64,000 nt of DNA from contig NZ_SJNX01000001.1 in assembly GCF_004331075.1 (NCBI RefSeq), positions 310,001 through 374,000 of the forward strand. Reading direction: 5' to 3'. The stretch comes from Acinetobacter brisouioides (GTDB lineage Bacteria; Pseudomonadota; Gammaproteobacteria; Pseudomonadales; Moraxellaceae). This document shows positions 9,198 to 18,616 of this stretch, piece by piece. How positions within the stretch are numbered: the first letter of the stretch is position 1; the number at the start of each line of letters is the position of its first letter. The translations under genes were made by a program, and so were the position numbers. The notes below the pieces were generated by a model. The model was not told where the DNA came from. It saw only the letters and a list, made by a program, of their open reading frames with translations, and ran no database searches.

Positions 9198-10019
9198 TTA
9201 AGAAAAAAATCGAGTTAGCATACCACGGCGTTTTTCAGGTTGTTCACGCTGATAAAATGGTGTGGTTTCTTCACGCATATAACGACTCAGACCATCACTT
9301 TTTTGATCATCAATAATCGTCAAATCTACAAGGCTTGGTTGATCTAGACTTTCAAAGGCAACTTGGCCAACCTGCTGAATCAACTGATCCAATTGCAATG
9401 GTTGCTGCATATCCAGTTGCAAGCCAATCATTAAAGTCGGTTCAGCATCGCGCTGTGGGTTATGCATCAGTGCCAAATACGCTGTTTGTACCTGAGGTTT
9501 GGTTTGCAAGAATTTTTGCAGTTGTGACACCATTTTATAAGGGTATTCTGTCGGCTGTCCGAGTAAAACCTCAGTGTCTTGCTGGACTTCATAACTTTCA
9601 ACTTGCCCCATATCAATCTGTAAGAGCTGACGAATTTCACTTGGGCTAAATTCTTTACCATAAGGCGACATCGGGTTCAGTACCAGTGTGTCTCCAAGCG
9701 TCATTTCAAAAAACTGCTGTGTCGGAAGATATAAATACGAATGTTCTTCTTGAATGGACTGCTGCAAGGTTTCTAGGGACAAGAAAAATGGTAATGCTTC
9801 AGTACCATCCGCTTTTTTCCATTTTTGTAAATGCAGTTCATCACCTTGTTGTAGGTGAATTTGCTCGGTTTGCATCGGCTGAGTCGTTCGATCTGTGACA
9901 CCTAAGCAGTAAATATGCCCAATTAATAATTGTTGTAAGAATTCTGGGCGGTATGCAGGTTCTTTGGCTGCTTTTTCTAATAATTGCTCAAGTTGCTGTT
10001 CCTGCGTTTGATTTGGCAT
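9198..10019 (-). CDS. SseB-family protein
   Basis: 273 residues. The N-terminal part (about 12-135) has the SseB pattern: QLLEKAAKEPAYRPEFLQQL, then a strand-rich segment with LPFFLSLETLQQ and a GDTLVLNPMSPYGKEFSPSEI turn, where family members read LNPxSxxGKEF. The C-terminal half (145-250) fits the SseB C-terminal domain. E. coli SseB was named for serine sensitivity when overexpressed; its biochemical role is unknown, and so is this one. The gene lies between dapF and xerC, but a 248-base gap and a terminator separate it from dapF, so it probably starts the sseB-xerC transcript. Confidence 0.8.
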   Translation of the reverse strand: MPNQTQEQQLEQLLEKAAKEPAYRPEFLQQLLIGHIYCLGVTDRTTQPMQTEQIHLQQGDELHLQKWKKADGTEALPFFLSLETLQQSIQEEHSYLYLPTQQFFEMTLGDTLVLNPMSPYGKEFSPSEIRQLLQIDMGQVESYEVQQDTEVLLGQPTEYPYKMVSQLQKFLQTKPQVQTAYLALMHNPQRDAEPTLMIGLQLDMQQPLQLDQLIQQVGQVAFESLDQPSLVDLTIIDDQKSDGLSRYMREETTPFYQREQPEKRRGMLTRFFS

Positions 10020-10060
10020 AATTTTACTCTAGGCAGTATGATTTTTTTAATATTCATAGT

Positions 10061-10168
10061 ATGAAAAACTTCCACTACATAATCAAGCAGCTTCAAGGTC
10101 AAAAGATCGACTCGATAGCACGAATGATGTTTAAAGCACTTACGCATAAGATGATTGATAAAATTTGA
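10061..10168 (+). CDS. Possible 35-codon small ORF, basic peptide
   Basis: ATG at 10061 opens a frame of 35 codons ending in TGA at 10166-10168, on the plus strand in the gap between two minus-strand genes. The peptide begins MKNFHYIIKQLQGQKIDS and is lysine-rich and amphipathic. There is no clear ribosome binding site, and I recognise no family. It may be chance or a remnant. Confidence 0.15.
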   Translation: MKNFHYIIKQLQGQKIDSIARMMFKALTHKMIDKI

Positions 10169-10227
10169 ACAAAAAAAATAAAATACGAAATCTGCGACGT
10201 TTATAAAAATAAGGTGAAATTTTAAAC

Positions 10228-10260
10228 AACCCCAAACCAGACCATCATCTGGTTTGGGGA
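10228..10260 (-). terminator. Terminator of the lptM-lysA-dapF transcript
   Basis: An 11-bp perfect stem (10230-10240 with 10249-10259, ccccaaaccag and its complement). On the minus strand it is followed by a weak U-rich stretch. It lies eight bases past the dapF stop. Confidence 0.7.
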
Positions 10261-10267
10261 TAACAAT

Positions 10268-11113
10268 TTAGCTTTGGAAATAACGTAAATCAAAACGTCC
10301 GTCATAAACATTGGCTGTTGGGCCTGTCATCCAGACCACTTCACCATCACGCCACGCAATATGTAATGAACCGCCTGCAAGCTGGATTTCGACTTCATTT
10401 GCAAGTAAGCCACGGCGCATAGCGCTGACTGCTGCCGCACATGCCCCCGTACCACACGCTAATGTTTCACCGACTCCACGCTCAAACACACGTAAACGCG
10501 CATGTTTTTCATCCACAATCTGCATAAAACCAGCATTAACACGCTCAGGGAAACGCACATGTGATTCAATTTGTGGTCCAAGGTTTGCAACATCTGCTGT
10601 CAAAACATCAGGCACAATGGTGACTGCATGTGGGTTGCCCATATTCACAACATCAATCAACAGGTTCTGACCATTTGCCAGATCAAGACGATAAAGTTCT
10701 TCTTGCTCATCGGCAACAAATGGAATTTCTTGCGGTAAGAATTTTGGATAACCCATATTCACCCGCACCCAACCATTTGGCCCCAATTCAGGCTCAACGA
10801 TACCTGCCTTGGTCTGTACCTTCATTTTAGTCTTATGTGTCAATTGACGTTCGTGTACAAAGCGTGCAAAACAACGCACACCATTACCACATTGCTCAAC
10901 CTCAGAACCATCTGCATTGAAAATACGATACTTAAAGTCGACGTTTGGAAAATCAGGTGGCTCAACAATCAAAAGTTGATCAAACCCAATACCAAAATGG
11001 CGATGTGCCATACGCTGAATGGTTAAAGCATCTAAATAGGCACGCTGGCGAATCAGATCAATCACCACAAAGTCATTGCCCAAACCATGCATTTTGGTAA
11101 ATTCTAACAACAT
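10268..11113 (-). CDS. dapF: Diaminopimelate epimerase
   Basis: 281 residues from the ATG at 11113 (an in-frame TTG lies one codon upstream). It converts LL- to meso-diaminopimelate for lysine and peptidoglycan synthesis in the cytoplasm. The two catalytic cysteines are visible: Cys75 in [16 protein letters not shown] and Cys220 in [10 protein letters not shown]. The opening [15 protein letters not shown] is the family signature. lysA ends seven bases upstream and a terminator follows, so it is last in the lptM-lysA-dapF unit. Confidence 0.97.
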   Translation of the reverse strand: MLLEFTKMHGLGNDFVVIDLIRQRAYLDALTIQRMAHRHFGIGFDQLLIVEPPDFPNVDFKYRIFNADGSEVEQCGNGVRCFARFVHERQLTHKTKMKVQTKAGIVEPELGPNGWVRVNMGYPKFLPQEIPFVADEQEELYRLDLANGQNLLIDVVNMGNPHAVTIVPDVLTADVANLGPQIESHVRFPERVNAGFMQIVDEKHARLRVFERGVGETLACGTGACAAAVSAMRRGLLANEVEIQLAGGSLHIAWRDGEVVWMTGPTANVYDGRFDLRYFQS

Positions 11114-11119
11114 CAACTA

Positions 11120-12370
11120 TTACTCCTGAGGCAATAAACGCTCTTTTTCCCATAAAGATTCTATGCTTTCACGTTCACGAATGACATATGCCCGATCACC
11201 ATCGACCATCACTTCAGCGGCACGACCACGACTATTGTAATTCGAGCTCATGACAAAACCATACGCCCCTGCACCCAACACAGCCAAGGTATCATTTTCC
11301 TGTAGAGCCAACTCGCGGTCTTTACCTAAAAAGTCACCCGTTTCACAAATTGCACCAACGACATCCCATACTTTAACTTCTGTGTCTTGATGTGGTGTTA
11401 CAGACTGGATATCCATCCACGCTTCATACAACGACGGACGAATCAGGTCGTTCATAGCAGCATCGACAATTGCAAAGTTGCGATGATTGGTTGGTTTCAA
11501 CAAATCAACTTTGGTCAGTAGTACGCCAGCATTGGCACTAATGCTTCGACCTGGTTCCATATAGACTTTTAAGCCCAATTTTTCTAAAGCAGGGCGCAAT
11601 GCATTGGCATATTCAACAACGCTTGGCGGCACTTCATCTTTATAAGTGACACCCAGACCACCACCGATATCGACATGCTTTAACTGAATACCCAGCGTTT
11701 TAAGCTGTTCGATCATCAGCATAACGCGATCCAGCGCATCGACAAACGGCTGAGTTTCTGTCAGCTGTGAACCAATATGACAGTCAATGCCAACAACATC
11801 TAAATGTTCCAGACTGTGCGCATATTGATACGTTTCGAACACGCTATCACTTGGAATACCAAATTTGTTTTCTTTTAAGCCTGTCGAAATATAAGGATGA
11901 GTTTTAGCATCCACATCGGGATTTACACGTAAAGAAATCGGGGCTTTTTTACCTAAACGTGCTGCCACTTTTTCAATACGATCTAGCTCAGCATGTGATT
12001 CCACATTGAAACATGCAATTCCAACATTCAAGGCTTTTTCAATATCTGCTTCAGATTTACCTAAACCTGAAAATACCACTTTACTTGGATCACCACCTGC
12101 CGCCAAAACACGTGCAAGTTCACCACCTGTGACAATATCAAATCCCGCACCCAATTTTGCCAAGACATTTAACACAGCTAAATTTGAGTTTGACTTCACC
12201 GCAAAGCAGATTTGATGATCAATAAAGCTAAATGCCTGATCCATATCTAAATAATGCTTTTCAAAGCTGGCTTTTGAATACACATAAAGCGGCGTAGAAA
12301 ATTGCTGTGCAAGCTGTTCCAAAGAACATTGTTCAGCATGCAAAACCCCTTGAATGCGGGTAAAACTCAT
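11120..12370 (-). CDS. lysA: Diaminopimelate decarboxylase
   Basis: 416 residues, a PLP fold-III decarboxylase that makes L-lysine from meso-diaminopimelate. The PLP lysine is Lys59 in ICFAVKSNSN. The HIGSQ phosphate/substrate loop, the EPGRSIS motif near 275 and the CETGDFLGKDREL motif, whose Cys-Glu reaches the partner's active site, are all present. It sits between lptM and dapF with short spacers (15 and 6 bases), so the final two steps around meso-DAP are co-expressed: DapF supplies substrate and LysA consumes it. Confidence 0.97.
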   Translation of the reverse strand: MSFTRIQGVLHAEQCSLEQLAQQFSTPLYVYSKASFEKHYLDMDQAFSFIDHQICFAVKSNSNLAVLNVLAKLGAGFDIVTGGELARVLAAGGDPSKVVFSGLGKSEADIEKALNVGIACFNVESHAELDRIEKVAARLGKKAPISLRVNPDVDAKTHPYISTGLKENKFGIPSDSVFETYQYAHSLEHLDVVGIDCHIGSQLTETQPFVDALDRVMLMIEQLKTLGIQLKHVDIGGGLGVTYKDEVPPSVVEYANALRPALEKLGLKVYMEPGRSISANAGVLLTKVDLLKPTNHRNFAIVDAAMNDLIRPSLYEAWMDIQSVTPHQDTEVKVWDVVGAICETGDFLGKDRELALQENDTLAVLGAGAYGFVMSSNYNSRGRAAEVMVDGDRAYVIRERESIESLWEKERLLPQE

Positions 12371-12385
12371 GATAAATCCTTAAAA

Positions 12386-12592
12386 TTACTGAACTTTAGA
12401 AGATGGTGTAGGTGCCGAGGTATTGACTTCAGATGCAGCATCTGGCTGTTCATGATGATGGTAAAGCAGATACTTTGGACGAGTATCCAAATTTGGATCG
12501 TTTGGTAACTGTAAATCTCCAGCCTGCCCACAACCCACCAAGCTTAGACCTGTCGCCAGCAAGCTAATCACAGCAATCATTTGACGCATCAT
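12386..12592 (-). CDS. lptM: LptM-like small lipoprotein (YifL family)
   Basis: About 68 residues from the ATG at 12592, chosen because AGGTG lies six bases upstream; ATGs at 12598 and 12589 are alternatives. A signal peptide ends in the lipobox LVGC, followed by GQAGDLQLPND, which parallels the Cys-Gly-x-x-G-x-L-x-x-P start of mature LptM/YifL. In E. coli LptM helps the LptD-LptE outer-membrane LPS translocon mature. A gene of this type upstream of lysA-dapF is standard in pseudomonads and Acinetobacter. The C-terminal half is low-complexity and Pro/Ser-rich. Confidence 0.75.
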   Translation of the reverse strand: MMRQMIAVISLLATGLSLVGCGQAGDLQLPNDPNLDTRPKYLLYHHHEQPDAASEVNTSAPTPSSKVQ

Positions 12593-12661
12593 AGACATCA
12601 CCTGTATGTAAACTGAAAAGCAGTATACCTTGAACCCTGTTCTGACCAAAGTATTTCTAAA

Positions 12662-12692
12662 ATAAAAAACGCCAGTTTTAAACTGGCGTTTT
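12662..12692 (-). terminator. Intrinsic terminator of the first CycA-like permease gene
   Basis: A near-perfect palindrome at 12668-12690 (aacgccagttt and complement) is followed on the minus strand by TTTTTTATT. It begins four bases past the stop codon. Confidence 0.85.
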
Positions 12693-12695
12693 GCT

Positions 12696-14093
12696 TTAGT
12701 CTTTAGTGATTTTTTTGGGCCTAAAAAAGAAATACCCGATCAGCAAAATCAAGAACCAAATTGGGCTCACCTTTAGAGCTTTTAAAGTATCTGGCTCCAA
12801 AGACAAGACATAAATCATACAGATGAAGAAAATGATCACCACCCAACACGTTACCAAACCACCAGGCAATTTAAACTTGGACTGTTGGTGTAACTCTGGA
12901 CGCGTTTTATAGTAGTTGATGTAACTCCAAATAATAATCAGCCACACACAAATAAACAGTATCGTTGACAGGGTGGTTGCGAGCGTAAAGGCTTCAATCG
13001 TATTGGGTACAAAATACTGAAGTGCCGCGCCACCAAGTAAACAAAATGCCGAGAAATATAAAGCATTGGCAGGCACTAAACGCGGACTTAATTTACCAAA
13101 CAGTTTTGGCCCTTGCCCTTCACGCGACAAACCAAAAAGCATACGGCTGGTCGAAAACACACCACTGTTCATAGAAGACATGACTGAAGACAGCACCACC
13201 AAATTCATAATAATAGCTGCCGCCGCAATACCCGCATGACTAAACAAATTTACGAATGGACTGACAGTTGGATTAATCTTGTCCCACGGCGTGACTGACA
13301 TCACAATCACCAATGCAAAAACATAGAAAATAATAATCCGCACAGGAATCGAGTTGACCGCTTTAGGCAAGTTACGTTCTGGATCGCGGGTTTCTGCTGC
13401 GGTTGTACCAACCAACTCCACACCGACAAAAGCAAAAATGGCAATCTGAAAGCCTGCTAAAAAGCCCGTCGAACCTGTTGGAAAGAAACCACCATTTGCC
13501 CACAAATGAGTAAATGAAGCAACCTCACCTGTAGGTGAAGTAAATCCTGTAAAGATCATCCATAAACCAACAGCGATGAGTACAACAATCGCAATAATCT
13601 TGACCAAAGCAAACCAGAATTCCATCTCACCAAACAGTTTCACGGTGACCAGATTCAAACCCATAATAAAGAAAATCGAGGCGACACAAATCAGAGCACT
13701 GTCTCCAGGGCTAAATGGATGTCCACCATTAAAAAATTGCAAATAGTTAATAATCGCAGATAGGTCAGCAATCCCGATGGTGATCCAGCACAACCAGTAT
13801 GTCCACCCCACAAAATAGCCTGCCCAAGGACCAATTAAGTCCGTAGAAAAGTCTATAAATGACTTATAATTTAAATTGGAGAGCAAGAGTTCACCCAAGG
13901 CTCGCATGACAAAAAACACCATCAAACCAATAATCATATAAATAAATACAATCGATGGCCCCGCCAAACTGATGGTTTTACCTGAACCCATAAACAAACC
14001 TGTTCCAATTGCACCGCCAATTGCGATCAACTGCAAATGGCGGTTGGACAGGCTTTTACTTAGCTCATTGTGTTCGACTGACTGTTGTTTCAT
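12696..14093 (-). CDS. CycA-like amino-acid permease (copy 1)
   Basis: 465 residues with about 12 transmembrane helices, from the amino acid-polyamine-organocation superfamily. It matches E. coli CycA (D-serine, D-alanine, glycine) closely: GGAIGTGLFMGSGKTISLAG in helix 1, FAGFQ/LAGFQIAIFAFVGVELVG in helix 6 and FSTSRMLFGLS in helix 8. Such permeases take up small neutral amino acids by proton symport; the exact range is inferred. A second gene of the same type lies 322 bases upstream on the same strand, with its own terminator, so the two look like a tandem duplication expressed separately. Confidence 0.87.
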   Translation of the reverse strand: MKQQSVEHNELSKSLSNRHLQLIAIGGAIGTGLFMGSGKTISLAGPSIVFIYMIIGLMVFFVMRALGELLLSNLNYKSFIDFSTDLIGPWAGYFVGWTYWLCWITIGIADLSAIINYLQFFNGGHPFSPGDSALICVASIFFIMGLNLVTVKLFGEMEFWFALVKIIAIVVLIAVGLWMIFTGFTSPTGEVASFTHLWANGGFFPTGSTGFLAGFQIAIFAFVGVELVGTTAAETRDPERNLPKAVNSIPVRIIIFYVFALVIVMSVTPWDKINPTVSPFVNLFSHAGIAAAAIIMNLVVLSSVMSSMNSGVFSTSRMLFGLSREGQGPKLFGKLSPRLVPANALYFSAFCLLGGAALQYFVPNTIEAFTLATTLSTILFICVWLIIIWSYINYYKTRPELHQQSKFKLPGGLVTCWVVIIFFICMIYVLSLEPDTLKALKVSPIWFLILLIGYFFFRPKKITKD

Positions 14094-14364
14094 GTCATAT
14101 TACCTTTCATTTGTGTTCACTCCCCCTTTGATGCAATACAGTCAAAAAGACAATAGCCCCTTATAAGACTCTATTGCAGGAATCTGTCATAAGATGATTT
14201 TGATTTTTCTAAAAAAGAACCAAGTTAGAGCAACTTTATAAATATGTATGTAATAAAAAGACTTACAAATTAAAATCGCACTGTATTATAACAAAGCAAG
14301 ACCCCATTTTTGATCATATTGAACCAAAGTAGTGCGAATAAGGTTTTGTAATTTATATTTCTTA

Positions 14365-14402
14365 TAAAAACTTAAACTCCCCAAGATGGAGAGTTTAAGT
14401 TC
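14365..14402 (-). terminator. Intrinsic terminator of the second CycA-like permease gene
   Basis: aacttaaactc (14369-14379) pairs with gagtttaagtt (14391-14401) in an 11-bp stem, and on the minus strand five U follow. The remaining gap to copy 1 (14094-14364) is AT-rich promoter space with nothing else that I can identify. Confidence 0.8.
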
Positions 14403-14415
14403 ACTTCATGACGAG

Positions 14416-15828
14416 TTAAGCTTTCTTTTTCTTAAACATATAGCCAATAGCTAAAATCAGCAACCACAATGGGCTGATCAATAGTGACTGGCGAGTATCT
14501 GGTTCAAGTACCAAAATACCAATGGTGAAAATAAAGAATGCAATCACAACATACGACATCAATACACCGCCAGGCATCTTAAATATCGATTTTTCATGCA
14601 GCTCAGGGCGTAATTTGCGGTAACGAATATAGTTCACCATAATCAGGATCCATACCGATACGAACAGAATTACAGACAAAGTTGTTGCCAAAGTAAATGC
14701 GGTAATGGTGTCTGGTACAAAGAACTGAAGTACTGCACCACCCATAATACATGCGCAAGAGAACATCAAACCATTTGCAGGTACAGCGCTTTTTGACAAT
14801 TTACCCAATTTTTTCGGTGCCTGACCATCTTTTGCCAAACCGTACAACATACGGCTGGTTGAGAAGATCCCGCTGTTCATTGATGACATAACCGATGACA
14901 AGACCACCAAGTTCATGATCACCGCAGCAGTTGGAATACCTGCCATCAGGAACAATTCAACAAATGGGCTCTTGTTTGGAATCACATGATTCCAAGGAAT
15001 CACAGACATCACGACAGTCAATGACAATACGTAGAATAAAATCACACGTACAGGAATTGCATTGACTGCTTTTGGCAAGTTGATGTGCGGATCTTTGGTT
15101 TCAGCAGCCGAAGTTCCGACAAGTTCCACCCCAACAAATGCGAAAATCGCAATCTGGAAGCCTGCCAAGAAACCTTCAACCCCTTTCGGGAAAATACCCC
15201 CATGCGACCAAATGTTGCTTAAAGCTGCCACATCACCATTTGATGAATGATAGCCTGTAAACACCATAAATGCGCCCGCACAGATTAAAGCAATAATTGC
15301 TACAATCTTAATGATTGCGAACCAGAATTCAGTTTCCCCAAATAAACGTACTGTCAACAGGTTCAGGAACATTAAGAAAAGTACACAACCCGCACTAATT
15401 AACGCTTGCCCCGCAGGTGTAAACTGCATATCTGGTGGGAGCCAGAAAGTGAGGTAGTTAATTACAGCAGTCAGGTCAGCCATACCCGTAAGTACCCAGC
15501 CAACCCAATACGTCCAACCCACATAAAAACCTGCTTTTGGACCAATCAAGTCATAAGACATGTCCACAAAAGATTTATAGTTCAGGTTAGACAGGAGAAG
15601 TTCACCTAATGCACGCATTAGGAAAAAAACCATAATTCCAATAATAAAATAAATTAATAAAATAGATGGGCCTGCCAATGAGATGGTTTTACCCGACCCC
15701 ATAAACAAGCCAGTGCCAATGGCACCCCCAATAGCGATTAACTGCAAATGACGATTGTGTAAATTACGTTGTAATTCATGAATCGAATCGTCAGGTGCGT
15801 TAATATCATTTAGCTCGTTAAAACTCAT
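14416..15828 (-). CDS. CycA-like amino-acid permease (copy 2)
   Basis: 470 residues and about 12 transmembrane helices, very similar to copy 1. It shares NRHLQLIAIGGAIGTGLFMG, the helix-6 FLAGFQIAIFAFVGVELVG block and SGIFSTSRMLYGLAKDG. It has a slightly longer polar N-terminus and more divergent loops (for example FWLPPDMQFTPAG). It is predicted to import D-alanine, D-serine, glycine or related amino acids. It is followed by its own terminator, and its promoter lies in the gap divergent from radA. Confidence 0.87.
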   Translation of the reverse strand: MSFNELNDINAPDDSIHELQRNLHNRHLQLIAIGGAIGTGLFMGSGKTISLAGPSILLIYFIIGIMVFFLMRALGELLLSNLNYKSFVDMSYDLIGPKAGFYVGWTYWVGWVLTGMADLTAVINYLTFWLPPDMQFTPAGQALISAGCVLFLMFLNLLTVRLFGETEFWFAIIKIVAIIALICAGAFMVFTGYHSSNGDVAALSNIWSHGGIFPKGVEGFLAGFQIAIFAFVGVELVGTSAAETKDPHINLPKAVNAIPVRVILFYVLSLTVVMSVIPWNHVIPNKSPFVELFLMAGIPTAAVIMNLVVLSSVMSSMNSGIFSTSRMLYGLAKDGQAPKKLGKLSKSAVPANGLMFSCACIMGGAVLQFFVPDTITAFTLATTLSVILFVSVWILIMVNYIRYRKLRPELHEKSIFKMPGGVLMSYVVIAFFIFTIGILVLEPDTRQSLLISPLWLLILAIGYMFKKKKA

Positions 15829-16053
15829 TGATAATTATCCATAACAGAGTTGCTGCTAACAAATAGCAATTAGCATTCCAATTCTAAAATTAGATGCCTA
15901 AAAAAAAGACATACGGCACAGACGTCCCAAAGACAACGCTTATAAAGTATGAGCCATACAAGATCGATTCCATGATCTCTAGTGTTTTTATCAGATGAAC
16001 ATGTTAATGTTAAGCCCATTTTTTAATTTTTTTATATAAAAAAGCACTAAATC

Positions 16054-17439
16054 ATGAGTAAAGTTAAAACGGTCTATCGCTGTGAACAATGCGGAGCAGA
16101 TCACTCCAAATGGGCGGGACAATGTTCTGAATGTGGTGAATGGAATAGTCTAGTTGAAATTCGTATAGAACCGAGCATTACTCATCGAGCAAAACCGGGA
16201 TCATTTTCAGGTGGCTATGCAGGACAGTTAGCGCAAATTACCACACTCAACCAAATTTCCATTTCACATGAAACACGACTTGCGACAGGGATTGGTGAAT
16301 TTGACCGTGTTTTAGGTGGTGGTCTGGTTACAGGTTCAGTGGTTCTAATTGGCGGTGACCCAGGGATTGGTAAATCGACGATTTTATTACAAACTGCCAC
16401 ACATATGGCAAGCCATAAAAATTCAGCGCTGTATGTTACGGGTGAAGAATCGCTTTCTCAGGTGGCATTACGCGCCCAACGCCTCGAACTACCCACCGAT
16501 CAGCTCAAGGTCATGGCCGAAACCTGTGTCGAACGGATTTGTGAAGTGTTGGCTCAACAGCGCCCTGCTGTCGCCATCCTTGATTCCATTCAAACCCTCT
16601 ATACCGAAACCCTGCAATCTGCACCTGGTGGTGTCTCACAAATCCGTGAATCGGCAGCTTTACTCACCCGTTTTGCCAAAAATAGTGGTACAGCTTTATT
16701 TCTTGTTGGGCATGTCACCAAAGAAGGCGCTTTAGCAGGTCCACGTGTTCTCGAACATATGGTTGACTGTGTGTTGTATTTTGAAGGTCAATCCGACTCG
16801 CGTTATCGTATGATTCGTGCGGTAAAAAACCGCTTTGGCGCAGTAAATGAGCTTGGGGTTTTTGGTATGACCGACAAAGGGTTACGTGAAGTTGCCAACC
16901 CTTCTGCGATTTTTTTAAGCCGTTATGATGAAGCCATTCCTGGCTCAGTGGTCATGATCAGTCGCGAAGGCACTCGCCCATTACTCGTTGAAGTCCAAGC
17001 GCTGGTGGATGATGCTCAAGGACAACCTCGTCGTGTGGCACTCGGTCTAGAACAAAACCGCTTAAACATGTTACTTGCAGTCATGCACCGTCATGGTGGT
17101 GTACAAACCACGGGGCAAGATGTTTATGTCAATATTGTCGGTGGTTTAAAAATTACTGAAACAGGCTCAGACCTTGCAGTATTGTTGGCGTGCGCCTCTA
17201 GTTTACGTGGCAAAGCCTTCCCACAACAACTTGCAGTTTTTGGTGAAGTTGGATTATCGGGTGAAATTCGCCCCGTTCCCAATGGACAAGAACGACTAAA
17301 AGAAGCAGTGAAACATGGTTTTAAATATGTGATTTTACCGCGTGGCAATGCACCACAAAAACCCATCTCAGGTGTACAGGTTATTGCGGTTGCGCGCTTA
17401 CATGAGGCGCTGAATGAAGCCATGCAACTCAGCGAGTAA
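16054..17439 (+). CDS. radA: DNA repair protein RadA
   Basis: 461 residues, the usual RadA length. RadA is a RecA-like hexameric ATPase that helps branch migration and processing of recombination intermediates, and it supports natural transformation in competent bacteria. Order of domains: a C4 zinc finger with Cys10, 13, 24 and 27; an ATPase domain with Walker A GGDPGIGKST (Lys107); the RadA signature KNRFG at 258-262; and a C-terminal Lon-protease-like domain (from about 285) without a protease site. The start at 16054 follows an AT-rich leader, and the gene appears to be alone. Confidence 0.96.
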   Translation: MSKVKTVYRCEQCGADHSKWAGQCSECGEWNSLVEIRIEPSITHRAKPGSFSGGYAGQLAQITTLNQISISHETRLATGIGEFDRVLGGGLVTGSVVLIGGDPGIGKSTILLQTATHMASHKNSALYVTGEESLSQVALRAQRLELPTDQLKVMAETCVERICEVLAQQRPAVAILDSIQTLYTETLQSAPGGVSQIRESAALLTRFAKNSGTALFLVGHVTKEGALAGPRVLEHMVDCVLYFEGQSDSRYRMIRAVKNRFGAVNELGVFGMTDKGLREVANPSAIFLSRYDEAIPGSVVMISREGTRPLLVEVQALVDDAQGQPRRVALGLEQNRLNMLLAVMHRHGGVQTTGQDVYVNIVGGLKITETGSDLAVLLACASSLRGKAFPQQLAVFGEVGLSGEIRPVPNGQERLKEAVKHGFKYVILPRGNAPQKPISGVQVIAVARLHEALNEAMQLSE

Positions 17440-17609
17440 TTTACCAAAAGGTAAACCATTAAGAGTTTATAGCTATAAATCCCATAAAACATGCTTCCCA
17501 AATTACACTTAAACTCAACAGCATAAAAGTTACTCGTTTACTATTGAAATTCGGCTCAAATAGCCGCATAAATGCAATAGAAAATCTGTATTTATTAGGA
17601 ACACAATCA

Positions 17610-18563
17610 ATGAACACACGCCAACGTGGCTTAGTTGCTGGTATTTTAATGGCAACATTGGTGATTTCACCATTGGCTGAAGCAAAACGTGCAGGTGGTG
17701 GTCGTAGCCACGGCATGACACGCTCCGTGACACCAAGTCAGCCACACCAACAACAACCAACTTCCTCTTACCAAGCACCACCAGCTCCAGCACCGCAACC
17801 ACAAAAATCTGGTTCAAATTTGGGTAAAATGGTCGCAGCCGGTGCAGCCGGTGCAGCCGTTGGTGCATTAGCGACCCACGCTTTAGCCAATAATGACCAT
17901 AATGGCACTGCAACATCCGCAGCACAGCAAAATGTCCAAGCTGAAAAGAAATCGGGTATTCCAGGCTGGATCTGGCTGATTTTACTCGGAGGAATTGGCT
18001 TCTTTATTTACCGTAAAATGAGTGCTAAAAAATCTGCAGCTGCAAATCCGTATGTATCTAATCAAGGTTCTGCACCATTTACAGGGCAGCCAAGCTCAAC
18101 AAACGACAGCACCAATATTTTTGGTCAAAACGTGAATGGCAACAGCAATAATCAAAACGTTGGTGGAGCATACACCAGCAACGGTGGCCAATTACCGGAC
18201 GGCACTGAGCCTGCTGCATTCTTGCGTATTGCACGTCAGCGTTTCAACCATATTCAGTCGATGAACAGTTCAAGTAATGTAGAAGAAATTCGCCGTTACT
18301 TAACACCTGAACTGTATAACTCCATGTATCAGGATATTATGGCAAACCGTGAACAGGACGTTGCCGAGTTTAATAACCTGAATGCAATGGTGGCAGGTTC
18401 TGCGAATGAAAATGGTCAATACATTGTTAGCGTGCGCTTCACAGGTACAGTATCTGAAGACCTCAACAGCTTACCGCAGCCATTCACTGAAGTTTGGCAC
18501 TTTGTAAAACCTGTAGGTTCACAGCAAGACTGGCTTGTTGCGGGTATTCAAGTCGAAAACTAA
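17610..18563 (+). CDS. Tim44-domain membrane protein
   Basis: 317 residues from the ATG at 17610, chosen because GGAAC lies upstream and a proper signal peptide follows (cleavage expected after PLAEA). The mature part starts with a Gly/Ser/Pro/Gln-rich stretch, then an AAGAAGAAVGAL segment, one transmembrane helix (GWIWLILLGGIGFFIYRKM) and an Asn/Gly-rich linker. The C-terminal 115 residues look like the Tim44/TIM44-like domain (FLRIARQRFNHIQ, then TEVWHFVKPVG, QDWLVAGIQ). Bacterial members are of unknown role; a link to membrane protein handling is only suggested by the mitochondrial homologue. Confidence 0.75.
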   Translation: MNTRQRGLVAGILMATLVISPLAEAKRAGGGRSHGMTRSVTPSQPHQQQPTSSYQAPPAPAPQPQKSGSNLGKMVAAGAAGAAVGALATHALANNDHNGTATSAAQQNVQAEKKSGIPGWIWLILLGGIGFFIYRKMSAKKSAAANPYVSNQGSAPFTGQPSSTNDSTNIFGQNVNGNSNNQNVGGAYTSNGGQLPDGTEPAAFLRIARQRFNHIQSMNSSSNVEEIRRYLTPELYNSMYQDIMANREQDVAEFNNLNAMVAGSANENGQYIVSVRFTGTVSEDLNSLPQPFTEVWHFVKPVGSQQDWLVAGIQVEN

Positions 18564-18574
18564 TTTTCCAAGTT

Positions 18575-18606
18575 AAAAAAATCAGTTGCTTGCAACTGAT
18601 TTTTTT
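18575..18606. terminator. Bidirectional terminator between the Tim44-domain and DegS-like genes
   Basis: A perfect 20-base palindrome (18581-18600) is preceded by seven A and followed by six T, so it serves both convergent genes. Confidence 0.85.
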
Positions 18607-18616
18607 ACATCTAAAT

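Noticed and set aside
17124-17501. 125-codon minus-strand frame across the end of radA
   Set aside because: It overlaps the conserved radA C-terminus, and its text has no recognisable domain.
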